A stretch of 64,000 nt of DNA from Propioniciclava sp. GTDB lineage: Bacteria; Actinomycetota; Actinomycetes; Propionibacteriales; Propionibacteriaceae. The notes below the pieces were generated by a model, which worked only from the letters and a program-made list of their open reading frames with translations, was not told the DNA's origin and did not search any database. The translations under genes and the position numbers were made by a program. Of the stretch, positions 47,902 to 55,955 are shown in pieces; positions within the stretch are counted from its first letter, which is position 1, and the number at the start of each line of letters is the position of its first letter. The DNA is taken from positions 1 to 64,000 of the forward strand of contig NZ_JARKOT010000139.1 of assembly GCF_029977985.1 (NCBI RefSeq), in the 5' to 3' direction.

Positions 47902-48411
47902 TCAGGCGGGCGTCACCGGGTCCTGCTGGGCGGCGAGGTCGGCACGGACACGCGGGAACACCCACAGCCGGAGCATGAGATAGATGTAGATGCCCTCGCA
48001 GCACGCCGTGACCACGCGGGCCACCATCACGTGGATGCCGGTGGGCTGGAGCAAGGACGCGAACCCGACGATCCAGATGAGGTAGTTGCTGATGATCACG
48101 AGCACGTACTTGCCGGACTGCTTGCCGAGGTCGCCGTGCTCACGGAAGTTCAGGGTGCGGTTGAGGAAGAACGCGTACACCGACGCGAGGGCGTAGCCCA
48201 TCGAGAAGGCGACCCCGTACGGCAGTGCGAAGAAGTGCGTGACGATGGCGAGAAACCCCATGTCCAGCAGGAACGCCGAACCGTTGATGAGCGCGTAGCC
48301 GATGAAGGTCTTCGGCAGGAGCCGGCGCAGTGTCTGCGGCAACGCGGCGTGCACGCGGCGGATGAACGCGGCGAACCACAGGGCTGCTGGTCCATCGACT
48401 CCGGTGCGCAT
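47902..48411 (-). CDS. GtrA-family membrane protein
   Basis: A 169-residue protein with four hydrophobic helices in the GtrA arrangement: FIGYALINGSAFLLDMGFLA, LPYGVAFSMGYALASVYAFFLNRTLNFRE, YVLVIISNYLIWIVGF and RVVTACCEGIYIYLMLRLWVF. GtrA proteins are thought to help move polyprenol-linked sugars across the membrane for wall or lipopolysaccharide glycosylation. No glycosyltransferase gene is adjacent. ATG 48411 follows a leaderless-type -10. Confidence 0.85.
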   Translation of the reverse strand: MRTGVDGPAALWFAAFIRRVHAALPQTLRRLLPKTFIGYALINGSAFLLDMGFLAIVTHFFALPYGVAFSMGYALASVYAFFLNRTLNFREHGDLGKQSGKYVLVIISNYLIWIVGFASLLQPTGIHVMVARVVTACCEGIYIYLMLRLWVFPRVRADLAAQQDPVTPA

Positions 48412-48418
48412 GGGGTTC

Positions 48419-48424
48419 AGTATT
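48419..48424 (-). promoter_or_regulatory. -10 box of leaderless GtrA promoter
   Basis: AATACT on the minus strand, seven bases, then ATG 48411. No ribosome-binding site. Confidence 0.4.
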
Positions 48425-48530
48425 CCTCGCGCCCCGAAACCGTCGCCTCCTGCCCGAGGTGCGGATGGGTGCGACTTCGGTCTCGACTTCCGCCGGTCGC
48501 GCCCGCCGCCGGTCGAGCGGTCGGGAGACG

Positions 48531-48941
48531 TCAGACGCTGAAGACCGGAACCGTTCCCGCGGGGATGGCGTCGGAGTCGACGATCTGCTTGCCGAACGGG
48601 AAGCAGGTGACGGGGATCATCTTGATGTTCGCGATGGCCAGCGGGATGCCGACGATCGTCACGGCCTGGGCAGCCGCCGTCGTCACGTGCCCGACCGCCA
48701 ACCAGACGCCGCCGATGACGAACCAGATGCCGTTCATCAGCGCCGATCCGAGGCCCGCGCTCGGCTTGGCGACGACCGTCTTGCCGAAGGGCCACAAGGC
48801 GTAGGCGGCCATGCGGAACGACGCGACGCCCACGGGAATCGTCACGATCAGCAGGCACGCGAGGAGACCGAAGAAGAAGTAGCCGATCGCGAGCCACAGC
48901 CCGCCGAAGAGAAGCCAGATGATGTTGAGCAGGGTGCGCAC
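48531..48941 (-). CDS. YccF-domain membrane protein
   Basis: A 136-residue protein with two copies of the YccF (DUF307) motif: LLNIIWLLFGGLWLAIGYFF at the start and LMNGIWFVIGGVWLAVGHV in the middle, each followed by IVTIPVGVASFRMA- or IVGIPLAIANIKM-type segments and a WPFG/FPFG turn. Four hydrophobic segments in total. The function of the family is not settled. GTG 48941 has CAGGAG seven bases upstream; an upstream reading crosses the tandem repeats and is unsupported. Confidence 0.85.
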   Translation of the reverse strand: MRTLLNIIWLLFGGLWLAIGYFFFGLLACLLIVTIPVGVASFRMAAYALWPFGKTVVAKPSAGLGSALMNGIWFVIGGVWLAVGHVTTAAAQAVTIVGIPLAIANIKMIPVTCFPFGKQIVDSDAIPAGTVPVFSV

Positions 48942-49024
48942 GGTGTCTCCTGTGGATTGCAGCGTGGTTCGGATCCCGTCCAGCCTACGCCCGCCGCGTC
49001 GGGGTGGGTCGTGGAGCACCGACC

Positions 49025-49119
49025 TCGCGCAGGGCGACTTCCCTTGCGCAGGGCGACTTCCCTTGCGCAGGGCCACTTCTCTTGCGCATGGCGGCTTCCC
49101 TTGCGCAGGGCGGCTTCCC
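49025..49119. repeat. Five tandem 19-bp repeats in a promoter region
   Basis: Five head-to-tail units of consensus TTGCGCAGGGCGACTTCCC (49025-49043, 49044-49062, 49063-49081, 49082-49100, 49101-49119), each differing from consensus by at most three bases. They fill much of the 248-base gap between the divergent yccF and trmB genes, about 85 bases before yccF. Each contains the TGCGCA palindrome. They may be a variable-number repeat or an array of protein-binding sites. Confidence 0.9.
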
Positions 49120-49177
49120 TCGCGGTGCAGCGCGCGGGAAGTGGACGCCGCCGAGGAAGGTGGGCGTCCGGGCCCGA

Positions 49178-49183
49178 TAGGCT
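49178..49183 (+). promoter_or_regulatory. -10 box of leaderless trmB promoter
   Basis: TAGGCT followed by six bases and GTG 49190, without a ribosome-binding site. Confidence 0.45.
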
Positions 49184-49189
49184 CGCGGC

Positions 49190-49969
49190 GTGCCGCGCTC
49201 CGAACACCGGGTCCACCGTGAGGTGGTGTCCTACGTCCGGCGCAGCGCCCGGATGAACCCCTCCCAGGCCAAGGCGTGGGAGAGCCACGCTTCGCGCCTC
49301 ATCATCCCCGTGCCCCAGCGGGAACTGTCGGCCTCTGTGCACCCGGAGGCGCACGTCGACTGGGACGCCGCGTTCGGACGCCGCGCCCCCCTCGCTGTCG
49401 AGATCGGTTCCGGACGCGGCGAGGCGCTCGTCGCTCTGGCCGAGCAGCACCCCGACTGGAACCTCGTGGCGTTCGAGGTGTTCCAGCCCGCCGTCGCCTC
49501 CACCTTGAGTCGCATCGCCCGCCACGGCGTCGAGAACGTCCGGATCGTCCTCGCCAACGGCGTCGAGGGCCTCGACCGTCTCTTCGCGCCCCACAGCATC
49601 ATCGAGCTCTGGACGTTCTTCCCCGACCCCTGGCACAAGCCGCGCCACCACAAGCGTCGTCTCGTCAGCCCGGAGTTCGCCGCGCTCGTGGCGTCCCGGC
49701 TGACCCGCGACGGTGTCTGGCGCCTCGCGACCGACTGGTCCGACTACGCCGAGGCGATGCGCGAGGTTCTGGACGCCGCGCCCGGGCTGGTCAACCCTCA
49801 CGCCGGCTGGGCACCCCGCTTCGCCGAGCGCCCCGTCACCAAGTACGAGGCGCGCGGCCTCGCCGCCGGGCGCGCCGTCCACGACCTCGAATACCGGCCC
49901 GTGCCGCGCGTCGGCGATCTGGTCCACCGAAGGCCGCATCCCGGCCCGCGCACCGAGGTTCCCCTGTGA
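49190..49969 (+). CDS. trmB: tRNA (guanine-N7-)-methyltransferase
   Basis: A 259-residue SAM methyltransferase making m7G46 in tRNA. The RSARMNPSQAKAWE lead-in, AVEIGSGRGEALVALAEQ SAM loop and the diagnostic ELWTFFPDPWHKPRHHKRRLV catalytic segment near residues 143-163 are all present, as is PVTKYEARG near the end. The GTG start gives the usual family length. Its stop overlaps the truA start, beginning a coupled three-gene RNA-modification unit. Confidence 0.95.
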   Translation: MPRSEHRVHREVVSYVRRSARMNPSQAKAWESHASRLIIPVPQRELSASVHPEAHVDWDAAFGRRAPLAVEIGSGRGEALVALAEQHPDWNLVAFEVFQPAVASTLSRIARHGVENVRIVLANGVEGLDRLFAPHSIIELWTFFPDPWHKPRHHKRRLVSPEFAALVASRLTRDGVWRLATDWSDYAEAMREVLDAAPGLVNPHAGWAPRFAERPVTKYEARGLAAGRAVHDLEYRPVPRVGDLVHRRPHPGPRTEVPL

Positions 49970-50835
49970 CCGGCTCGACGCGCTACCGCCTCGACCTCGC
50001 CTACGACGGCGCGGCCTTCCACGGCTGGGCGAGTCAAGACGGCCTGCGCACGGTGCAGGGCGAGCTCGAACACTGGCTCACCACCGTCCTGCGCCTCGAG
50101 TCCCCCGCCCAACTCACCGTCGCCGGACGCACGGACGCCGGCGTCCACGCCCGCGGCCAGGTCGCCCACGTGGACCTCCCCGACGACGACCTCCCTTCCG
50201 ACGCGTATGCCGACCGCCTCACCCGCCGGCTGGCCCGCGTCCTGCCGGCCGACCTCACCGTCCGCAGCGTGACCGTCGCCCCGCCCGGATTCGATGCCCG
50301 CTTCTCCGCCATCTGGCGCCGCTACGTCTACCGCCTCGCCGAGACGACCGGCGACCCCCTCCACCGCGGCCTCGTCCACCGGGTCGGCCGCCCACTCGAC
50401 GTCGAGGCCATGGATGCCGCCGCCGCGGCCCTCGTCGGCCTCCACGACTTCGTGGCCTTCTGCAAGGCCAAGCCGTTCGCGACGACGATCAGGCGGGTTC
50501 TGGACTGCGGTGTGACGCGGGTGGACGCGGGCGAGTTGGCCGGCACGGTCGCCGTCGAGATCCGGGCGGACGCGTTCTGCCACTCGATGGTCCGCTCGGT
50601 CGTCGGCGCGCTGGTCGGCGTCGGCCTCGGCCAGCACGATGCCGCGTGGCTGGAACGCCATGTCAGCGCCGCCCAGCGGGCCCGCGACATCAAGGTGATG
50701 CCCGCTCGCGGGCTCGTGCTCGAGGAGGTCGGCTACCCCGCCGACGACCAGCTGGCCGCGCGCGCCGCCCAGGCCCGGACACGCCGCGACGAGCAGCCCC
50801 TCCCCCTGCAGCCAGCCATCGAGGAGCAACCGTGA
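49966..50835 (+). CDS. truA: tRNA pseudouridine(38-40) synthase
   Basis: A 289-residue TruA. The catalytic aspartate is in LTVAGRTDAGVHARGQVAHVD near residue 55; RYRLDLAYDGAAFHGWASQ opens the protein, FSAIWRRYVYRL and AFCHSMVRSVVGALVGVG follow. GTG 49966 overlaps the trmB stop. Upstream in-frame codons lie inside trmB. Confidence 0.95.
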   Translation: MTGSTRYRLDLAYDGAAFHGWASQDGLRTVQGELEHWLTTVLRLESPAQLTVAGRTDAGVHARGQVAHVDLPDDDLPSDAYADRLTRRLARVLPADLTVRSVTVAPPGFDARFSAIWRRYVYRLAETTGDPLHRGLVHRVGRPLDVEAMDAAAAALVGLHDFVAFCKAKPFATTIRRVLDCGVTRVDAGELAGTVAVEIRADAFCHSMVRSVVGALVGVGLGQHDAAWLERHVSAAQRARDIKVMPARGLVLEEVGYPADDQLAARAAQARTRRDEQPLPLQPAIEEQP

Positions 50836-51446
50836 CCCACTACTTCGCCACCCCGGACGGCCCGGAGCTGCGGCGTCAGGTCGGCGTCCGCTTCTGGGAC
50901 ACCGACTGGACCTTCACCACCGCCAACGGCGTCTTCTCGGCCGACGGCCTGGACCTCGGCACCGGTGTCCTGCTCCGCACGCACACCCCGGACGCCGGGG
51001 CTCGCCGCCTGCTGGATCTCGGCTGCGGCTACGGCGTCCTCGCCGTGGCGCTCGCCACCGCCAGTCCGCAGGCCCAAGTGGACGCCGTCGACGTCAACCA
51101 GCGTGCCCTGTCCCTGACGGCCACCAACGCCGCGGCGCACGGCGTCGGCGACCGCGTCCACGCGTTCACCCCGGACGCCGCGGACGCGGGGGCCCGCTAC
51201 GACGAGATCTGGTCCAACCCGCCGATCCGGATCGGCAAGGACGCCCTGCACGACCTGCTGCTCACCTGGCTGCCCCGCCTGGCCCAGGGCGGCGTCGCTC
51301 GGCTCGTCGTGGGGCGCAACCTCGGCGCCGACTCCCTCCAGCGGTGGCTCGTCACCCAGGGTTACCGGTGCGACAAGACGGCGTCCGCGAAGGGATTCCG
51401 GGTCTTCGCGGTCGCTCCTCTTGGAAACCAAACCTGCGCCGACTAG
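50832..51446 (+). CDS. RsmC-like class I SAM methyltransferase
   Basis: A 204-residue methyltransferase corresponding to the C-terminal catalytic half of RsmC (16S rRNA m2G1207). VGVRFWDTDWTFTTANGVFS is the usual lead, LLDLGCGYGVLAVALA the SAM loop and WSNPPIRIGK the NPP active site. Actinobacteria commonly carry this short form. GTG 50832 overlaps the truA stop, so trmB, truA and this gene are translated together. The substrate G1207 is assigned by similarity only. Confidence 0.85.
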   Translation: MTHYFATPDGPELRRQVGVRFWDTDWTFTTANGVFSADGLDLGTGVLLRTHTPDAGARRLLDLGCGYGVLAVALATASPQAQVDAVDVNQRALSLTATNAAAHGVGDRVHAFTPDAADAGARYDEIWSNPPIRIGKDALHDLLLTWLPRLAQGGVARLVVGRNLGADSLQRWLVTQGYRCDKTASAKGFRVFAVAPLGNQTCAD

Positions 51447-51491
51447 CGTTGACGCACGAGCTCGGGCGTGCCGACTCAGAGAGGAGTTCCC

Positions 51492-51695
51492 ATGGGTGCC
51501 GGAGACAAGATCTCGAACAAGGCCGAGGAGTTGGGCGGCAAGGCCAAGGAGGCCTGGGGCGACCTGACCGACAACGAACGCCTCGAAGCCGAGGGCAAGG
51601 CCGAGCAGGCCGGTGCCAAGGCGAAGCAGGCGGGCGAGAACGTCAAGGACGCCGCCAAGGACGTCGCCGATGGCGTCAAGGACGCCTTCAAGTAA
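51492..51695 (+). CDS. CsbD-family stress protein
   Basis: A 67-residue, highly charged, lysine- and alanine-rich helical protein (AEELGGKAKEAWGDLTDNERLEAEGKAEQ), typical of CsbD, a general-stress protein whose molecular role is unknown. ATG 51492 follows GAGAGGAG. TAGCGT about 45 bases upstream may be its -10. A strong hairpin ends the transcript. Confidence 0.9.
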   Translation: MGAGDKISNKAEELGGKAKEAWGDLTDNERLEAEGKAEQAGAKAKQAGENVKDAAKDVADGVKDAFK

Positions 51696-51705
51696 CGCTC
51701 GGTCA

Positions 51706-52296
51706 TCACGACGACCCAACCGGGGTGCGGGACTCGTTCCCGCACCCCGGTTGCGTGTCCAGGTCGACGATCTCGCCCGGCGTCACCCGATCCCACGCGA
51801 CGTCCCGGTGGCCGCGCCCGGCGAGCACGGCCCGCAGCACCTGGATGGTGCCCTCGTGGGCCACGACCAGGACGGTCCCGCGCACCGTGTCCTGCTCGAC
51901 GGCGGCGACGAACGCCCGCAGCCGCGCGTGCACGTCGGCCACCGACTCCCCGCCACCCCACCGCACCTCGGTGATGTCCACGCCGTCGGGAACCGGCTCG
52001 GCAGCCAACTCGGACGCGAGGCGTCCCTCCAGGCTGCCGAGCGCCTGCTCCCGCAGCGCCGGGGTGAACTCGACGGGGCGAGCGAGCGCGTCCGCGATGA
52101 TGGCGGCCGTGGCACGGGCCCGCTCCAGGTCGGAGGAGACGATCCGGTCGACGCTCTGGGCCATCAGCTGTGACGCCGCGGCGTGCGCCTGGGCGCGGCC
52201 GCGAGCGGTGAGGGGCACGCCGCTACGCTGTCCCTGGATGCGACCCTCGACGTTCCATTCGGACTCCCCGTGCCGCACCGCCAACCACCGGATCAC
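51706..52296 (-). CDS. Histidine phosphatase, possibly alpha-ribazole phosphatase
   Basis: A 196-residue phosphoglycerate-mutase-like phosphatase. The catalytic RHGESEWNVEGRIQGQ starts at residue 7, DRIVSSDLERARATA gives the second arginine, and VVAHEGTIQVL the second histidine. Divergent placement 39 bases from cobU makes a CobC-type alpha-ribazole-phosphate phosphatase likely but unproven. GTG 52296 is the start. The last 15 codons are written in the terminator hairpin of the convergent csbD gene. Confidence 0.8.
   Translation of the reverse strand: MIRWLAVRHGESEWNVEGRIQGQRSGVPLTARGRAQAHAAASQLMAQSVDRIVSSDLERARATAAIIADALARPVEFTPALREQALGSLEGRLASELAAEPVPDGVDITEVRWGGGESVADVHARLRAFVAAVEQDTVRGTVLVVAHEGTIQVLRAVLAGRGHRDVAWDRVTPGEIVDLDTQPGCGNESRTPVGSS
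51717..51753 (+). terminator. Terminator after csbD
   Basis: A perfect 16-bp stem (51717-51732 with 51738-51753) and CTCGT loop, 21 bases after the csbD stop. It also encodes the tail of the convergent phosphatase. Confidence 0.85.
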
Positions 52297-52335
52297 GACC
52301 GTGCAGTCTAGGCGCGGCAGCAGCGAGAGGGAGCC

Positions 52336-52878
52336 ATGGCGACGCGGCTGGTCATCGGTGGGGCGCGGTCGGGCAAGTCGCGTTTCGCGGAGAGCCTGCT
52401 CGCCGGGGCGCCCGCGGTCGAGTATGTCGCCACCTCCGATCCTCGCGCCGACGACGCCGAGTGGGTCGAACGCGTGGCCGTGCACGTGGCCCGGCGGCCG
52501 CCCACGTGGAGCACCACCGAGACGCTCGACCTGCCCGCCGTCCTCGCCCGCGCCGACGCGATGCCGGTCCTGGTGGACTGCCTGACCGTCTGGCTGACCC
52601 GCGTCATGGACGCCGCCGGCGCGTGGCGAGAACTCCCCGGACACGATCCGGACGCCGCCGCCGCGGTGGAGGCGCGGGTCGTCGACCTGGTGGCGGCGCT
52701 GCGCGGCACCGGGCGCGAGGTCGTGTTGGTGACGAACGAGGTCGGCCAGGGGATCGTGCCGGCCACGGCGTCCGGGCGGCTCTTCCGGGACACCATGGGC
52801 GTCCTCAACGCACGGGTGGCGGCCGTCTGCGACGAGGTGTGGCTGGTGGTCGCCGGTCTGCCGCTCAGGCTGGCATGA
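52336..52878 (+). CDS. cobU: Adenosylcobinamide kinase/guanylyltransferase
   Basis: A 180-residue bifunctional enzyme that phosphorylates adenosylcobinamide and adds GMP. The P-loop GGARSGKSRFAE starts at residue 7; VEYVATSDPRADDAEW, VDCLTVWLTRVM and LVTNEVGQGIVP are family motifs, and RLFRDTMGVLNARVA closes it. Starts cobU-cobS; ATG 52336 has GAGAGGGAG upstream. Confidence 0.95.
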   Translation: MATRLVIGGARSGKSRFAESLLAGAPAVEYVATSDPRADDAEWVERVAVHVARRPPTWSTTETLDLPAVLARADAMPVLVDCLTVWLTRVMDAAGAWRELPGHDPDAAAAVEARVVDLVAALRGTGREVVLVTNEVGQGIVPATASGRLFRDTMGVLNARVAAVCDEVWLVVAGLPLRLA

Positions 52879-53663
52879 GCGGGCAGCGACCGGCCCTGCT
52901 GCTCGCCCTGGGCCTCTTCACGACGCTGCCCGCACCCGCCGCGGACCTCGACCGTGCTGCCGCCGCCCGGGCGATGCGCGCGATGCCCTGGGTGGGGCTG
53001 CTGGTGGGTGCGGTGGCCGGCGCGGTGGCGGCTGCGGCGTCCGCGCTCGGAGGCGGGTCGCTGCTGGCGGCGGCGTCCGGCGTGGCCGTGCTGGCGCTGC
53101 TGACGGGCGGCATGCACCTCGACGGGCTGGCCGACACGGCCGACGGCCTCGCCTCGCGCCGCCCGGCCGAGACCGCGCTGGCGATCATGAAACGCTCCGA
53201 CGTGGGGCCGATGGGCGTCGCCGCGCTGGTCCTCGTCTTGGTGTCGGACGCCGCGGCCCTCGGCTCCCCCTCGCTCGCGGGCCGGGGACCACTCGCGTTG
53301 CCCGCGGCCCTGGCCGTGGGCGCTATGACCGGACGCCTCCTTGCCCTCGCCGGCACGACGCCCGACGTGCCGCCGGCACACACCGGCGGTTTCGCCGGCC
53401 TGGTGGCGGGGGTGACGCCGGCTCGCGTGGTGACGATCAGCGGGCTCGCCGTGGCGGGCGTCGCGCTGGGCTGCGGCTGGCTGACGGCGGGAGCGACCGG
53501 CCTGGTGGCGTTCGGGCTGGGCGTCGCGGTCGCATGCGTCGTGGGCTGGACGTGGCGGCGACACCTCGTCCGCCGACTCGGCGGCCTCACGGGCGACTGC
53601 TGGGGCTCCCTCGTCGAACTTGGCCAGTTGGCGTGCTGGCTCGTGATCGCCTTGGCCCTCTGA
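52875..53663 (+). CDS. cobS: Adenosylcobinamide-GDP ribazoletransferase
   Basis: A 262-residue membrane enzyme joining adenosylcobinamide-GDP to alpha-ribazole. FTTLPAPAADLDRAAAARAM is the family start, and GGMHLDGLADTADGLASRRP the acidic active-site motif near residue 85, followed by AIMKRSDVGPMG. About six hydrophobic segments follow, and LTGDCWGSLVELGQLACWL ends it. Its ATG overlaps the cobU stop. Confidence 0.95.
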   Translation: MSGQRPALLLALGLFTTLPAPAADLDRAAAARAMRAMPWVGLLVGAVAGAVAAAASALGGGSLLAAASGVAVLALLTGGMHLDGLADTADGLASRRPAETALAIMKRSDVGPMGVAALVLVLVSDAAALGSPSLAGRGPLALPAALAVGAMTGRLLALAGTTPDVPPAHTGGFAGLVAGVTPARVVTISGLAVAGVALGCGWLTAGATGLVAFGLGVAVACVVGWTWRRHLVRRLGGLTGDCWGSLVELGQLACWLVIALAL

Positions 53664-53714
53664 CCTCGCGCCGACGCCTGCAGCCCCGAGCGCCACTCGC
53701 ACCGCTGCCGCCGT

Positions 53715-53784
53715 CGCGAAGCGGACTCATTCTCGTATCCGGGTGTGAGTTCACGCCCGGATCCGCGAATGAGTCCACTCCGCG
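53715..53784. repeat. 70-bp near-perfect palindrome
   Basis: Arms 53715-53748 and 53751-53784 (34 bases each, five mismatches) meet at a 2-base centre. It lies in the 165-base gap between the convergent cobS and cobT genes, so it may be a two-way terminator, though no T-runs flank it. Confidence 0.8.
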
Positions 53785-53828
53785 CCAGGAGGTTGCGGTT
53801 TCGCCTACCCCGCCGTCACGCCGCTGGA

Positions 53829-54881
53829 TCAGGCCTCGGACACCCCGGCGTCGTCGAACGTGGCAACCTCGCGCAGCACCCGCGCGGCGGCGACGACGAG
53901 CGGGTAGGCCAAGACGCCGCCCGAGCCCTCGCCCAACCGCATCCCGAGGTCCAGCAACGGCGTCAACCCGAGGGCCGACAGCGCAGTCGCCGAACCGGGT
54001 TCAGCCGACCGGTGACCGGCGATGAGCACGTCCACGGACGCCGGCGCCAGAGCCGCCGCCACCAACGCCGAGGACACCGAGATCACCCCGTCCAGCACCA
54101 CCGGCACCCGCAGCTCCGCCGCTCCCAGGATGAGCCCCACCGTGGCGGCGTGCTCCAGCCCGCCCACCGCGGCCACCACCCCCACGGGGTCGGAGACCGA
54201 CGGCGTGTGCAGCGCGAGCGCCCGCTCCACGACGGCTACCTTGTGCGCCAGCATGGCGTCGTCGATGCCGGTCCCGCGCCCGGTGACGCCGGCCGCCGCC
54301 GCCCCCGTCAACGCGGCGATGAGCGCCGCCGACGCGGTCGTGTTCGCGATGCCCATGTCGCCGGGGAGGAGGCAGCGCCGTCCGGCCGCGACCTGCTCGT
54401 GGGCCAGTGCGATGCCGAGCTCGATCGCGGCGATCGCCTCGTCGCGACGCATCGCGGGCTCCACCGTCATGTCCGCGGTCCCGGACCGGATCCGCCGGCG
54501 CAGCAGCCCGGGATGGTCGGCCACCTCGCCGGCCACCCCCACGTCCACGATCACCGGCGAAACGCCCGCGGCCGGCGCGAGCGCGCTCACCACGGCGCCC
54601 CCCGCGAGCAGATTCGCCACCATCTGCACCGTCACCTCCTGCGGCCACGGCGTCACACCCTGGGCGTAGACCCCGTGGTCGGCGGCAAAGACCACCACCG
54701 CGGCCGGCTCAGGCAGCGGCGGCGGGCACTCCCCCGCGATGCCGGCCAGCCGCACCGACACCTCCTCCAGCACCCCCAGCGAGCCCGGGGGCTTGGTGAG
54801 CCGCACGTGCCGCTCGGCGGCACGAACTGCGGCGGAGGTATCCGCCGGGCGGATGGCGGCGAGGGTTTCGGCGAGCGTCAT
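53829..54881 (-). CDS. cobT: Dimethylbenzimidazole phosphoribosyltransferase CobT
   Basis: A 350-residue enzyme that makes alpha-ribazole phosphate from nicotinate mononucleotide and the lower-ligand base. LTKPPGSLGVLEEV, VVFAADHGVYAQGVTPWPQEVT, LPGDMGIANTTASAAL and GRGTGIDD are all present; LDLGMRLGEGSGG holds the catalytic glutamate. ATG 54881 has GGGAAGG upstream. It is divergent from cobD; the 147-base gap holds their promoters, and I see no riboswitch in it. Confidence 0.95.
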   Translation of the reverse strand: MTLAETLAAIRPADTSAAVRAAERHVRLTKPPGSLGVLEEVSVRLAGIAGECPPPLPEPAAVVVFAADHGVYAQGVTPWPQEVTVQMVANLLAGGAVVSALAPAAGVSPVIVDVGVAGEVADHPGLLRRRIRSGTADMTVEPAMRRDEAIAAIELGIALAHEQVAAGRRCLLPGDMGIANTTASAALIAALTGAAAAGVTGRGTGIDDAMLAHKVAVVERALALHTPSVSDPVGVVAAVGGLEHAATVGLILGAAELRVPVVLDGVISVSSALVAAALAPASVDVLIAGHRSAEPGSATALSALGLTPLLDLGMRLGEGSGGVLAYPLVVAAARVLREVATFDDAGVSEA

Positions 54882-55028
54882 GGACCTTCCCTTCGTGAGG
54901 TTCAGGGGTCGAAGCGGTGCCCGGGACGATCCCGCCGCCGAGTGTGCCAGAGCCTGTCGGTGCCCGCTGGTAGCGTGACCCGCGCGCCCGGCGGACCCCG
55001 GGTGCGCGTCGACACGAAGGACGAACGC

Positions 55029-55955
55029 GTGAGCCGATCGCTGGGCCTGGCCCTCGGCGTCCTCCTCGACGCCGCCTGGGGCGATCCGCGCCGGGGGCAT
55101 CCGGTCGCGCTCTTCGGCGCGTGGGCAGCGGGCGTGGAGCAGCGTCTGTACGCCGACTCGGTCGGCCGCGGCGTGGCCCACCTCGGCCTCACCGTCACCC
55201 CGGTCCTGGCCCTCGGCGTGGCCGCCGAGTGGGCCGGACGCCGCCGCCCGCTCCTCCACACCGGACTCGTCGCCGCCACCACTTGGGCCGTCCTCGGCGC
55301 CCGCTCGCTCGCCACCGAGGGCGTCCGGATGGCTGACGCCCTCGACGCCGGCGACCTGCACGCCGCCCGCGCCACCCTGCCCAGCCTCTGCGGCCGTGAC
55401 CCGACTGCCCTGGACGCCCCCGAACTGGCCCGGGCGACCGTCGAGTCTCTGGCCGAGAACACGAACGACGCCGTCGTCTGCTCGCTCTTCTGGGGGGCGG
55501 TGGCGGGCATCCCGGGGCTCGTGGCCCACCGTGCCGTCAACACCCTCGACGCGATGGTCGGTCATCGCACGCCACGCCATGGACGCTTCGGCGCGGCGTC
55601 CGCCCGCACCGACGACACCCTCGCCTGGCTGCCCGCGCGCCTGACTGCGGCGCTCGCTGCCCTCGGCGCACCGCTGGTCGGCGGGTCGACCGCCCCCACT
55701 TGGGCCACCGTGGCGCGGGACGCCGCCGACCACCCCAGCCCCAACGGCGGCTGGTGCGAGGCCGCGTGGGCAGGCGCCCTCGGCGTCCGGTTGGGAGGAA
55801 CGAACACCTACGGCGACCGCGTCGAGGTCCGCGGCACCCTCGGCGAGCCGGACGCCCCCCGCCCCGGCGCCGACGCCGTGCGCCGGGCGGTCCGCCTCTC
55901 CCGCTGGGTGACGGCGGCGGCCACCGTCCTCGCCGTGGGTTTGGCGCGCCGATGA
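55029..55955 (+). CDS. cobD: Adenosylcobinamide-phosphate synthase
   Basis: A 308-residue membrane protein (CbiB/CobD) attaching the aminopropanol arm to adenosylcobyrate. LDAAWGDPRRGHPVALFGAW at the start, ATVESLAENTNDAVVCSLFWGAVAGIPG and VNTLDAMVGHRTPRHGRFG are diagnostic. GTG 55029 with GAAGGA upstream is preferred. Its stop overlaps cobQ. Confidence 0.95.
   Translation: MSRSLGLALGVLLDAAWGDPRRGHPVALFGAWAAGVEQRLYADSVGRGVAHLGLTVTPVLALGVAAEWAGRRRPLLHTGLVAATTWAVLGARSLATEGVRMADALDAGDLHAARATLPSLCGRDPTALDAPELARATVESLAENTNDAVVCSLFWGAVAGIPGLVAHRAVNTLDAMVGHRTPRHGRFGAASARTDDTLAWLPARLTAALAALGAPLVGGSTAPTWATVARDAADHPSPNGGWCEAAWAGALGVRLGGTNTYGDRVEVRGTLGEPDAPRPGADAVRRAVRLSRWVTAAATVLAVGLARR

Noticed and set aside
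49025-49119. Tandem repeats considered as a CRISPR array
   Set aside because: Units are head to tail with no spacers and no cas genes are in the window.
54882-55028. A cobalamin riboswitch between cobT and cobD
   Set aside because: No B12 box or conserved core is present, unlike the clear one at 57430-57550.
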